Source: Xanthobacteraceae bacterium
GTDB taxonomy: Bacteria; Pseudomonadota; Alphaproteobacteria; Rhizobiales; Xanthobacteraceae
Assembly (NCBI GenBank): GCA_025929595.1
Contig: JAICQA010000021.1
Coordinates: 1-16,480 of the forward strand
DNA: 16,480 nt
Direction of reading: 5' to 3'
Under the pieces are notes generated by a model, which saw only the letters and a list, made by a program, of their open reading frames with translations, ran no database searches and was not told where the DNA came from. Shown piece after piece: positions 1 to 6,767 of the stretch (positions are counted from its first letter, which is position 1; the number at the start of each line of letters is the position of its first letter). Both the position numbers and the translations under genes were made by a program.

Positions 1-742
1 CGGTGTCCTTGGCGCCGAACATGAGCATCAGCTTGTGGGTGCCGACGAGCGGGTGCTTTTCCTCGATCGTGACATTGATGAAGAGATCGTCCTGGTGGAC
101 GCCGATCACCTTCGTGTCCTTCAGGAGATCGAGCTTTTCGGCAAGGAGAAAGCGCAGCGGCGTCTGCGACAGCGGGTAGAGGTCCTGCGTCGCGAGCTTG
201 CGGTCGCGCACCACGACCGAGCTGCCGTCGGAGATCAGTTCGACCGGGCTCGGCGCGTCGTAGTCGAAGCGCATCTTGCCGGGCTTCTGGAGGTAGAAGT
301 CGCCCTCCAGCCGGCTGCGGTCGGGGCCGACCTGCACGAAATTGCCGACGAGCGTCGTGACGGAATTGAAATAGGTGTTGACGCGCTCGACCGCCTGACG
401 CTGCGCGGCGGTGAGCGCTCCGGGCACGGCGGGATCGACGCGGGCCACGGTCGTCGGCTGTTGTGGGGCCGCGGGTGCGGCCGGCGTGACTGCTTTTGGC
501 GCGCTCGACAGCGAGGCGACGACGCCATCCTTCGGCAGCGGCGGCAAGGGCGGCATCGGAACGATCGCCGGCATGATGACGGGCTGCGTCGCCGGGGCCG
601 GCTGCGTCTGCTGGAAGCCCTGCGAAAGGGGCGCCACCGGTCCCTGCTGAAATCCGGTCTGCTGCGCGGACAGCGGGGCGGCGACCGACAACAGCATGGT
701 TCCCGCCACGACGGCGAACGAACCATTGGCAAGGCGTGACAT
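1..742 (-). CDS. lolA: LolA-family outer-membrane lipoprotein carrier, 3' end cut by the window
   Basis: Periplasmic chaperone that carries lipoproteins from the LolCDE transporter to the outer membrane. The visible 247 residues begin with a signal peptide (residues 1 to about 26, ending in LSAQ). A Pro/Gln/Ala-rich low-complexity stretch follows (about 27-105), and then the start of a LolA-type beta domain (about 110 onward) with YFNSVTTLVGNFVQ, GDFYLQKPGKMRFDY and TPLRFLLAEKLDLL. E. coli LolA is about 204 residues, so the Pro-rich linker is an extension. The start at 742 has GGAG six bases upstream; an in-frame ATG at 748 sits too close to that site. The gene lies 84 bp downstream of ftsK on the same strand and probably shares its transcript. 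The antisense strand is also open for over 200 codons, but only the minus frame encodes a recognisable protein. The stop codon is outside the window. Confidence 0.9.
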   Translation of the reverse strand, partial: MSRLANGSFAVVAGTMLLSVAAPLSAQQTGFQQGPVAPLSQGFQQTQPAPATQPVIMPAIVPMPPLPPLPKDGVVASLSSAPKAVTPAAPAAPQQPTTVARVDPAVPGALTAAQRQAVERVNTYFNSVTTLVGNFVQVGPDRSRLEGDFYLQKPGKMRFDYDAPSPVELISDGSSVVVRDRKLATQDLYPLSQTPLRFLLAEKLDLLKDTKVIGVHQDDLFINVTIEEKHPLVGTHKLMLMFGAKDT

Positions 743-826
743 GCTCATCTCCGGGAACCGCGCGTTCCGCGATTCATGCTTCGCCTAGAAGCAAGCTATG
801 GCGATTTGGCGACGGGGAAACAAGGT

Positions 827-3232
827 TCAATAGGCCTCCTCGCGGCCTTCAACCAGAATCTCGCGCTTTCCGGCATGGTTGGCGGGACCGACGACCCCCT
901 CCTTTTCCATGCGCTCGATGATGGAAGCAGCGCGATTATAGCCGATTTGCAGGCGGCGCTGGACGTAGCTGGTGGACGCCTTGCGATCGCGCAGCACGAT
1001 CTGCACGGCCTTTTGATAGAGGTCGCCGCCCTCGCCTTCGCCGAAGGCGCCCTTGTCGAAGACGGACCCGCCGTCCTCGCCCTCCTCATCGGGCTCGGCG
1101 GTGACCGCTTCGAGATATTCCGGCGTGCCCTGTTCCTTCAGGTGATCGACGACGCGCTCGACTTCACGGTCGGCGACGAACGGCCCGTGCACGCGCGAGA
1201 TGCGTCCGCCGCCGGCCATGTAGAGCATGTCGCCCTGGCCGAGGAGTTGCTCGGCGCCCTGCTCGCCCAGGATGGTGCGGCTGTCGATCTTCGACGTTAC
1301 CTGGAACGAGATGCGGGTCGGGAAATTCGCCTTGATGGTGCCGGTGATGACGTCGACCGACGGGCGCTGCGTCGCGAGGATGACGTGGATGCCGGCGGCG
1401 CGCGCCATCTGCGCCAGACGCTGGATCGCGCCTTCGATGTCCTTGCCCGCGACCATCATGAGGTCGGCCATCTCGTCGACGACGACCACGATGAAGGGAA
1501 GCGGATCGAGGTCCATCTCCTGCTTCTCGTAAATCGCTTCGCCGGTTTCCCGGTCGAAGCCGGTCTGCACCGTGCGCGTGATGACCTCGCCCTTCTGACG
1601 CGCTTCGGCAACGCGTGCGTTGAAGCCGTCGATATTGCGTACGCCGAGCTTCGACATGCGTTTGTAGCGCTCTTCCATTTCGCGCACGGCCCATTTGAGC
1701 GCAATGATCGCCTTGCGCGGATCGGTGACGACGGGCGAGAGCAAGTGCGGGATGCCGTCATAGACCGAGAGCTCGAGCATCTTCGGATCGATCAGGATGA
1801 GACGGCACTCCTCCGGGCGGTGGTGATAGAGGAGCGACAGGATCATCGTATTGATCGCGACCGACTTGCCGGAGCCGGTGGTGCCCGCGATCAGCAGGTG
1901 CGGCATGCGCGCGAGATCGACGATCACCGGCTCGCCGCCGATGGTTTTGCCGAGACAAATCGGTAGATGCGCCTCGGAGCGCTCGAAGGTCGGCTGCGAC
2001 AGCATCTCGCGCAGCACCACTTTCTCGCGGCGCGGGTTCGGCAGCTCGATGCCGATGGCGTTGCGGCCCGGCACGACGGCGACGCGCGCCGACACGGCGC
2101 TCATCGAGCGCGCGATGTCGTCGGCGAGACCGATGACGCGCGAAGACTTGATGCCCGGTGCCGGCTCAAGCTCGTACAGCGTGACGACGGGACCGGGGCG
2201 GACATTCACGATTTCGCCCTGCACGCCGAAATCCTTCAGCACGCCTTCGAGACGGCGCGCGTTCTCGTCGAGCGCGGCCTGCGAGACCATGGGCGCCGCG
2301 GCCTTCGGTGCGGCGCCGAGCAGCTCAAGCGGCGGGAATTCCCAGCGGCCGCGGCGCTTCTGCGGCTTGCGGCGTGCGACCACACGCTCCTCTTCCTCTT
2401 CTTCCCCCTCGTCCTCGTATTCCTCTTCCTCAAGATCGGCGGCGGCCGCCGCGCCGTTCAAGTTGGGCTCGCGGCGTGGGACGAGCGGAATCTCGTCTTC
2501 GTCGCGGCCGAACATTTCGCGCAGCGTCACGCGGAGCGGCGCGCCGTGGCCGGCGAGCCGCGCCTTGATCGCAAGGATGCCGTGGAAGATCGCGCCGACG
2601 GAGAAGAAACGGCGGCGCGGCTGCTCGTCGTCCTCGTATTCGTCCTCCTCGTCTTCCTCCGGGACGGAAAGCCCGAAACCGCAGGCGAGCGCGAGCGCAA
2701 TAGCCGCGAATACCAGGAAGGTGACGCCGAAAACGATGCTGATTTCGGCGGAAAACCATGTGCCGAACAGGAAATACGGTACGCGCATCATGGCGTCGCC
2801 GAGCACACCACCCAGGCCCGCGGGTAGCGGCCAGCCGGCGGTCGCGGGCAGGCAAGCCGCGGCACCGGCGCTGAGCGCGAGACCCACAAGCCACGCGGCC
2901 ACGCGAATGCGCACGCGGTAGATCGGGCGATGGGTGATGATCTGCCAGCCGAATATGCCAACGGGGAGGACGGCCGCGATCGACGCGATACCGAACAACT
3001 GCATCAGGAAGTCGGATGCAATCGCGCCGGGATAGCCGAGCCAGTTCTTCGGGCGCAGGTCGACGGCGTGGCTGAGACTCGGATCCTTCACCGACCATGT
3101 GGCAAGCGCCACGAGGAGCGCGAGGCAGAACACGACGACGCCGGTGCCGATGAGTTCGACCGTGCGCCGCCGCAGCATGGCGACGAGATCCTCGTGCAGG
3201 AAGCTCAGAGCGCGGGAGGAGGTCATGGGCAT
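827..3232 (-). CDS. ftsK: DNA translocase FtsK
   Basis: Hexameric ATP-driven DNA pump at the division septum that clears and aligns chromosome termini for XerCD/dif recombination. The 801 residues comprise an N-terminal membrane region with about four segments (about 28-48, 75-100, 112-130, 152-190), an acidic linker with Glu/Asp runs (about 191-203 and 266-282) followed by a basic patch (285-297), the alpha/beta motor (about 320-700), and a winged-helix gamma domain (about 737-801) that reads polar DNA sequences. Walker A is GTTGSGKS (450-457) and Walker B is IVVVVDE (581-587); both are intact. ATQRPSVDVITG and SRTILGEQGAEQLLG are typical FtsK motor sequences. The linker is far shorter than in E. 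coli FtsK (1329 residues), as is usual in alphaproteobacteria. ATG at 3232 gives the full frame; ATG at 3226 is equally possible, and neither has a clear ribosome site. It starts 27 bp after the aminotransferase gene, suggesting co-transcription. Confidence 0.97.
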   Translation of the reverse strand: MPMTSSRALSFLHEDLVAMLRRRTVELIGTGVVVFCLALLVALATWSVKDPSLSHAVDLRPKNWLGYPGAIASDFLMQLFGIASIAAVLPVGIFGWQIITHRPIYRVRIRVAAWLVGLALSAGAAACLPATAGWPLPAGLGGVLGDAMMRVPYFLFGTWFSAEISIVFGVTFLVFAAIALALACGFGLSVPEEDEEDEYEDDEQPRRRFFSVGAIFHGILAIKARLAGHGAPLRVTLREMFGRDEDEIPLVPRREPNLNGAAAAADLEEEEYEDEGEEEEEERVVARRKPQKRRGRWEFPPLELLGAAPKAAAPMVSQAALDENARRLEGVLKDFGVQGEIVNVRPGPVVTLYELEPAPGIKSSRVIGLADDIARSMSAVSARVAVVPGRNAIGIELPNPRREKVVLREMLSQPTFERSEAHLPICLGKTIGGEPVIVDLARMPHLLIAGTTGSGKSVAINTMILSLLYHHRPEECRLILIDPKMLELSVYDGIPHLLSPVVTDPRKAIIALKWAVREMEERYKRMSKLGVRNIDGFNARVAEARQKGEVITRTVQTGFDRETGEAIYEKQEMDLDPLPFIVVVVDEMADLMMVAGKDIEGAIQRLAQMARAAGIHVILATQRPSVDVITGTIKANFPTRISFQVTSKIDSRTILGEQGAEQLLGQGDMLYMAGGGRISRVHGPFVADREVERVVDHLKEQGTPEYLEAVTAEPDEEGEDGGSVFDKGAFGEGEGGDLYQKAVQIVLRDRKASTSYVQRRLQIGYNRAASIIERMEKEGVVGPANHAGKREILVEGREEAY

Positions 3233-3259
3233 GGCGATCGTATCCGCTCGTTCTAATGT

Positions 3260-4471
3260 TCAGCCGGCGTATTCGGCGAGGCGATGCAGAGCTTGCTCGG
3301 TGGAGGCGAGGTCGTCGACAAGTGCGGCGCGGATATAGCCTGCGCCGGGATTGCTGCCGTCGGGCGCGGTGTGGCCGAGATAGCTGCCCGGCACGACACG
3401 CACGCCGCTCTTGCGCCAAAGGTCGCGCGCCGCCGCTTCGTCGCCGCCGAGCTTGGTCACATCGAGCCAGAGAAAGAATCCTCCGTCGGGCCGGTGATAG
3501 CGATAGCGTTGGCCAAGAATGCGGTCGGCGAGATCGAATTTCGCGCGGTAGAGCCGACGGTTTTCCTGGACATGCGTCTCGTCGCCGTAAGCGGCCGCCG
3601 CCACTTCCTGGATCGGCACCGGCACCTGCGGCGCGGCGACGTTGCGGAATTCGGTGAAAGCCGCGAGGAAATCGCCGTCACCCGCGGCGAAACCGCAGCG
3701 CAGGCCGGGCAGACTCGAGCGCTTCGAGAGCGAGTTGAAGGTGAGAATGTTTGCAAAGTCGCCGTCCGCGACTTCAAGGACGCCGGTCGGCACTTCGTCG
3801 CCGAGCCAGATCTCCGAATAGCATTCGTCGGCGAAGATCATGGTGCCGGCGGCACGCGCGCGCTTGACGATGCGCGCGATGGCCTCGCGCGGCAGGACTG
3901 CACCCTGCGGATTGGCAGGTGAGCACAGATAGACGGCGACGGTGCGGGCGAGGAGTTCGTTCGGCACCGCGTCGTAGTCGGGCAGGAAATTGGTCGCACG
4001 CGTCGCGGGGAGCGCGATCGGCTCGCAGCCCGCCGCGCGCGCCCCCGCGAAATACGCCATGTAAAACGGATTTGGCAGCAGTACCGCCGGATTGTCGCCG
4101 CGGTCCGCCGTGTAGCGGCGTGCGGCGATGGCGGCGAGGAAGAGTCCTTCGCGGCTCCCGGAGAGCACGATCACTTCGCGCTCGGGATCGACGGGACGCG
4201 GGAGCTTGTAGCGGCGGTTGAGCCACGCGGCGACCGCGACCCGAAACGATTCGGCGCCGCGCGTCATCGGATAGCGGCCGAAGTCGCGAAGATGCCTGGT
4301 CAGGACCGGGCCGACGAAGTCCGGCATGGGATGGTGCGGCTCCCCGACGGAGAGATTGATCGGCGTCTTGCCGGGCTCGATGCCGGTGAGCAGCTCGGTC
4401 AGGCGCACGAATCCGGAGCGGCCTCCGCTCGTCGCCCGACCGTCCGTTCCGGCGCGATTGCCGCCCGCCAT
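3260..4471 (-). CDS. PLP-dependent class I/II aminotransferase (possibly DapC-like)
   Basis: Fold-type I aminotransferase of 403 residues that moves an amino group between an amino acid and a 2-oxo acid via pyridoxal phosphate. Visible landmarks are SPANPQG (about 184-190), the cofactor-ring Asp in ADECYSEI (Asp215), the Schiff-base Lys in SLSKRSSLPGLRCGF (Lys250) and the substrate-carboxylate Arg in YIRAAL (Arg381). The substrate cannot be read from sequence. Succinyl-diaminopimelate aminotransferase (DapC) activity, feeding lysine and peptidoglycan synthesis, is one guess and would fit the ftsK neighbourhood, but other substrates are equally possible. I chose the ATG at 4471, with purine-rich GGGTAGGG just upstream. 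A TTG at 4489 would add six residues. This is the first gene of a likely aminotransferase-ftsK-lolA unit. Confidence 0.9.
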   Translation of the reverse strand: MAGGNRAGTDGRATSGGRSGFVRLTELLTGIEPGKTPINLSVGEPHHPMPDFVGPVLTRHLRDFGRYPMTRGAESFRVAVAAWLNRRYKLPRPVDPEREVIVLSGSREGLFLAAIAARRYTADRGDNPAVLLPNPFYMAYFAGARAAGCEPIALPATRATNFLPDYDAVPNELLARTVAVYLCSPANPQGAVLPREAIARIVKRARAAGTMIFADECYSEIWLGDEVPTGVLEVADGDFANILTFNSLSKRSSLPGLRCGFAAGDGDFLAAFTEFRNVAAPQVPVPIQEVAAAAYGDETHVQENRRLYRAKFDLADRILGQRYRYHRPDGGFFLWLDVTKLGGDEAAARDLWRKSGVRVVPGSYLGHTAPDGSNPGAGYIRAALVDDLASTEQALHRLAEYAG

Positions 4472-4528
4472 GACCCTACCCGTACGCAAACTCGCGGTTG
4501 ACCATAGGAAGGGCGGGTAAAGGGTCGA

Positions 4529-4554
4529 TTAACCATCGGACTCAGGGGGTTAAC
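4529..4554. promoter_or_regulatory. Possible CtrA-type half-sites upstream of the aminotransferase-ftsK unit
   Basis: The plus strand carries TTAACCAT at 4529-4536 and GTTAAC at 4549-4554. TTAA-N7-TTAA is the full CtrA site of alphaproteobacteria, and TTAACCAT is a described half-site for cell-cycle control. Here the two TTAA cores are 21 bp apart rather than 11, so only half-sites, two helical turns apart, are seen. They lie 58-83 bp before the aminotransferase start, where a regulator could act on an operon that includes ftsK. The assignment is inference. Confidence 0.3.
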
Positions 4555-4570
4555 AGGCGGCCGGCAAAGA

Positions 4571-4598
4571 AAAGCCCCGGCCGTGAGGCCGGGGCTTT
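4571..4598 (-). terminator. Rho-independent terminator of amtB1
   Basis: A perfect 12-bp stem (AAAGCCCCGGCC with its complement) around a 4-base loop lies 23 bp past the amtB1 stop. On the minus strand it is followed by TCTTTGCC, a short T-rich tail. It separates the glnK1-amtB1 unit from the aminotransferase-ftsK unit. The plus-strand flank is also T-rich, but no plus-strand gene ends here. Confidence 0.85.
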
Positions 4599-4621
4599 CG
4601 AGTTTTCGGGAGGATTGAGGC

Positions 4622-6058
4622 TTAGCTGTAGGCGCGCTCGCCGTGGTCGGTGATGTCGAGGCCCTCGCGCTCGGCGTCGGGCGCCGGGCGGAGGCCAACG
4701 ATGATGTCGACGACCTTGAAGAGGATCGCCGAGCCGATGCCCGACCAGAGGAGTGCGATCACCACCGCCATGAACTGGGCGGTCATCTGGGTCGAGAGGC
4801 TGTACTCGCCGACCGCGCCCGCGATGTAGTCGAAGACGCCGGTGCCGCCGAGCGCCGGATTCACGACGATGCCGGTGCCCAGCGCGCCGACGATGCCGCC
4901 GATGCAGTGGATGCCGAACACGTCGAGGGAGTCGTCGTAGCCGAGCGCGTTCTTCACCGTGGTGCAGAAGAAGAAGCAGATGATGCCAGCGATGAGGCCG
5001 AGCACGAGAGCGCCCATCGGGCCCGCGAAGCCCGCTGCCGGCGTGACGGCGACGAGGCCCGCAATCACACCCGACACCGCGCCGAGCAGGCTCGGCTTAC
5101 CCTTGGCCATCCATTCGATGAACATCCAGGACATGCCTGCAGCCGCCGTCGCAACGAAGGTGTTGACGAAGGCAACGACGGCGGAGCCGACCGCTTCGAG
5201 GTTCGAACCGGCGTTGAAGCCGAACCAGCCGAACCACAGGAGCATCGCGCCGATATAGGTCATGGTGAGCGAGTGCGGCGGGGTGAGGTCGCGGCCGTAG
5301 CCGAGACGCTTGCCGACGATCAGCGCGCCGACGAGCCCGGCGATGCCCGAGTTGATGTGAACGACGGTGCCGCCGGCGAAGTCGATGGCGCCGAGCTTGA
5401 AGATGTAGCCCGCGTCCGCCATCACGCCGTCGAGTGCCGCCTGCGCCGCGGCTCTGCCGCCGGCATCCGCCGCCGCGAGCGCCTTGGCCGCCGCGTCAAC
5501 CGCGTCCGGACCGGCCCAGTACCAGACCATATGGGCCATCGGGAAATACACGAAAGTCAGCCACAACGGGATAAACAGCGCGATGGCGGAGAACTTCGTG
5601 CGCTCGACGATCGAGCCGATAAGGAGTGCCGCGGTAATACCCGCGAACGTCGCCTGGAACATGGCGAAGACGAGCTCGGGGATCGCGACGCCGACCGAGA
5701 AGGTGGCACCGGCCGCATCAGGCGCAATGCCGCCGAGGAATGCCTTCGAGAAGCCGCCGATGAAATCGGAACCGCCGGTGAAGGTGAGGCTGTAGCCGTA
5801 GATCACCCAGATCAGGATCGCGACGCAGACCGCGTACAGCACCTGCATCAGGGTCGAGAGCATGTTCTTGGCGCGCACGAGGCCGCCGTAAAACAGCGCA
5901 AGGCCGGGAACGGTCATGACCAGCACGAGGACCGTCGCGACCATCATCCAGGTCGTATCGGCCTTGTCGATGGACGGGCCTTGCGCAAAGGCGGGAGCCG
6001 CGAACATCATGCTGGCAAGCGCGGGCAATCCCACGCGCGTGAAAATCCTGGAAGACAT
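4622..6058 (-). CDS. amtB: Ammonium transporter AmtB (proximal copy, amtB1)
   Basis: Trimeric ammonium channel of the inner membrane, 478 residues. A signal peptide (1 to about 25, ending PAFAQ) precedes the 11-helix Amt fold. Diagnostic residues are Asp226 in AIDFAGG, the pore twin histidines His234 (TVVHINSG) and His384 (VFGIHCIGG), the Phe-gate region FQATFAG (134-140) and WFGWFGFNAGSN (275-286). Relative to amtB2 in this window there is an extra stretch of roughly 30 Ala-rich residues (about 184-218) in the extracytoplasmic loop before the Asp226 helix. I chose the ATG at 6058 because it begins the signal peptide and has GGAG nine bases upstream; the open frame runs further upstream into glnK1 sequence. 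It follows glnK1 by 37 bp, the usual order that lets GlnK block the channel when nitrogen is sufficient. Confidence 0.96.
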   Translation of the reverse strand: MSSRIFTRVGLPALASMMFAAPAFAQGPSIDKADTTWMMVATVLVLVMTVPGLALFYGGLVRAKNMLSTLMQVLYAVCVAILIWVIYGYSLTFTGGSDFIGGFSKAFLGGIAPDAAGATFSVGVAIPELVFAMFQATFAGITAALLIGSIVERTKFSAIALFIPLWLTFVYFPMAHMVWYWAGPDAVDAAAKALAAADAGGRAAAQAALDGVMADAGYIFKLGAIDFAGGTVVHINSGIAGLVGALIVGKRLGYGRDLTPPHSLTMTYIGAMLLWFGWFGFNAGSNLEAVGSAVVAFVNTFVATAAAGMSWMFIEWMAKGKPSLLGAVSGVIAGLVAVTPAAGFAGPMGALVLGLIAGIICFFFCTTVKNALGYDDSLDVFGIHCIGGIVGALGTGIVVNPALGGTGVFDYIAGAVGEYSLSTQMTAQFMAVVIALLWSGIGSAILFKVVDIIVGLRPAPDAEREGLDITDHGERAYS

Positions 6059-6095
6059 GGCAGAACACTCCGTCGCGTAGCGATTGTTGTTGGAT

Positions 6096-6434
6096 TCAGA
6101 GAGCATCGGCGTCGGTCTCGCCGGTGCGGATGCGCACGGCGTGCTCGATCGGATAAACAAAGATTTTTCCGTCACCGATCTGGCCGGTCTTGGCGGCGCC
6201 GGTGATGGCGGCGATCACTTTCTTGACGAGATCGGATGCGACCGCGACTTCGATCTTGAGCTTGGGCAAGAAGTTCACGGCGTATTCGGCGCCGCGATAG
6301 ATTTCGGTGTGACCCTTCTGGCGGCCGTAGCCTTTCACCTCGGTGACGGTCAGGCCGTGAACGCCGATGCCGGTGAGGGCGTCGCGCACCTCCTCCAGCT
6401 TGAACGGCTTGATGATCGCCATAACTACTTTCAT
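6096..6434 (-). CDS. glnK: PII nitrogen regulatory protein GlnK (glnK1)
   Basis: Small trimeric signal protein of 112 residues that senses ATP/ADP and 2-oxoglutarate and is normally uridylylated by GlnD. The T-loop with Tyr51 (GHTEIYRGAEYAVNF, 41-55) is intact, as are the ATP-binding segment TGQIGDGKIFV (about 83-93) and the C-terminal VRIRTGE signature. The ATG at 6434 gives the canonical MKVVMAIIKPFKLEEVRDAL start; upstream in-frame codons belong to leader sequence. Purine-rich GGAACGGAA precedes it. By my count it differs from glnK2 in this window at 21 of 112 positions, mostly in residues 67-80 and at the C-terminus, with an identical T-loop. It is co-directional with amtB1, 37 bp upstream of it. 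A sigma-54 promoter candidate precedes it. Confidence 0.97.
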   Translation of the reverse strand: MKVVMAIIKPFKLEEVRDALTGIGVHGLTVTEVKGYGRQKGHTEIYRGAEYAVNFLPKLKIEVAVASDLVKKVIAAITGAAKTGQIGDGKIFVYPIEHAVRIRTGETDADAL

Positions 6435-6548
6435 GAGTTCCGTTCCCCGCGAGATTCCGCCCAGCCCAGCGCTGGAGCCGGATTTGGGCTCGAGCCACGA
6501 GAGATTCGGTGGATCGGCGCCCCCCGGACCAAAGCCTGCGCACAGGGA

Positions 6549-6564
6549 TTCAAGCCGCGTGCCA
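6549..6564 (-). promoter_or_regulatory. Candidate sigma-54 (-24/-12) promoter of glnK1-amtB1
   Basis: The minus strand reads TGGCACG-CGGC-TTGAA. The sigma-54 consensus is TGGCACG-N4-TTGCW, so the whole -24 block matches and the -12 block differs only at the C of the GC pair. Spacing is correct. Transcription would start near 6538, giving a leader of about 104 bases before the glnK1 ATG. Nitrogen control of glnK-amtB by sigma-54 and NtrC is established in many proteobacteria. The -12 mismatch is the main doubt. Confidence 0.55.
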
Positions 6565-6643
6565 AGGCCGCAGGCCCTTGAGTCGAAACGGAAATTTCTG
6601 GATTTCAGGCCGCGGCGAACTCCGGCCGCACATTGCGGCGTCA

Positions 6644-6668
6644 GCACTGCCTAAATTGCGGGCAGTGC
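6644..6668. promoter_or_regulatory. Perfect inverted repeat upstream of the glnK1 promoter candidate
   Basis: GCACTGCC and GGCAGTGC form a perfect 8-bp inverted repeat with a 9-bp A/T-containing spacer. Its centre is about 118 bp upstream of the predicted start, the usual distance for a sigma-54 enhancer site. The arms contain GCAC and GTGC as in NtrC sites, but these are 17 bp apart rather than 7, so it is not a standard NtrC site. A regulator-binding site is inferred; its protein is unknown. Confidence 0.45.
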
Positions 6669-6709
6669 AGCAAGAATGACTCAAGATTGTGCAACGGCCT
6701 TTCGAGGCC

Positions 6710-6750
6710 GAAAAAAGAAAAGCCGCGCGCACCTCTCGATGCGCGCGGCT
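6710..6750 (-). terminator. Rho-independent terminator of amtB2
   Basis: A perfect 11-bp stem (AGCCGCGCGCA with its complement, 6721-6731 and 6740-6750) around an 8-base loop lies 17 bp past the amtB2 stop. On the minus strand it is followed directly by TTTCTTTTTT. It ends the glnK2-amtB2 unit and implies that glnK1-amtB1 needs its own promoter. Confidence 0.9.
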
Positions 6751-6767
6751 CGATTGCGCGAGCGCGA

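Larger units (their letters stand above)
6435..6767 (-). other. Gene-free region between the glnK1 start and the amtB2 stop
   Basis: This 333-bp stretch contains no supported gene. On the minus strand it holds, in order of transcription, the amtB2 terminator, a 6-bp hairpin with a 4-base loop (6695-6710), a perfect dyad (6644-6668), a sigma-54 promoter candidate (6549-6564) and a predicted leader of about 100 bases before glnK1. Frames that stay open across it (183 codons minus, 95 codons plus) show no recognisable protein. Confidence 0.75.

Noticed and set aside
35..739. Open frame of 234 codons on the plus strand opposite lolA
   Set aside because: The minus strand encodes a recognisable LolA with signal peptide; the plus translation is Arg/Gly/Asp-rich antisense typical of GC-rich DNA.
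754..793. Two small hairpins (754-768 and 777-793) between ftsK and lolA as a terminator or riboswitch
   Set aside because: Stems are only 5-6 bp with no T-run and no recognisable aptamer; chance is likely in GC-rich DNA.
2385..2460. Low-complexity TCC/TCT-rich tract as a phase-variable repeat
   Set aside because: It is the imperfect codon run for the Glu/Asp-rich FtsK linker; the units are not exact tandem repeats.
776..2921. Long plus-strand open frames opposite ftsK (396, 356 and 286 codons)
   Set aside because: They mirror an intact FtsK motor gene and contain no recognisable domain.
3284..3922. Plus-strand open frame of 212 codons opposite the aminotransferase
   Set aside because: The minus-strand protein has all PLP-binding motifs; the plus translation has none.
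4643..6205. Plus-strand open frame of 520 codons opposite amtB1
   Set aside because: It is antisense of an intact AmtB with all pore residues; composition is Asp/Glu/Arg/His-rich as expected from the reversed codons.
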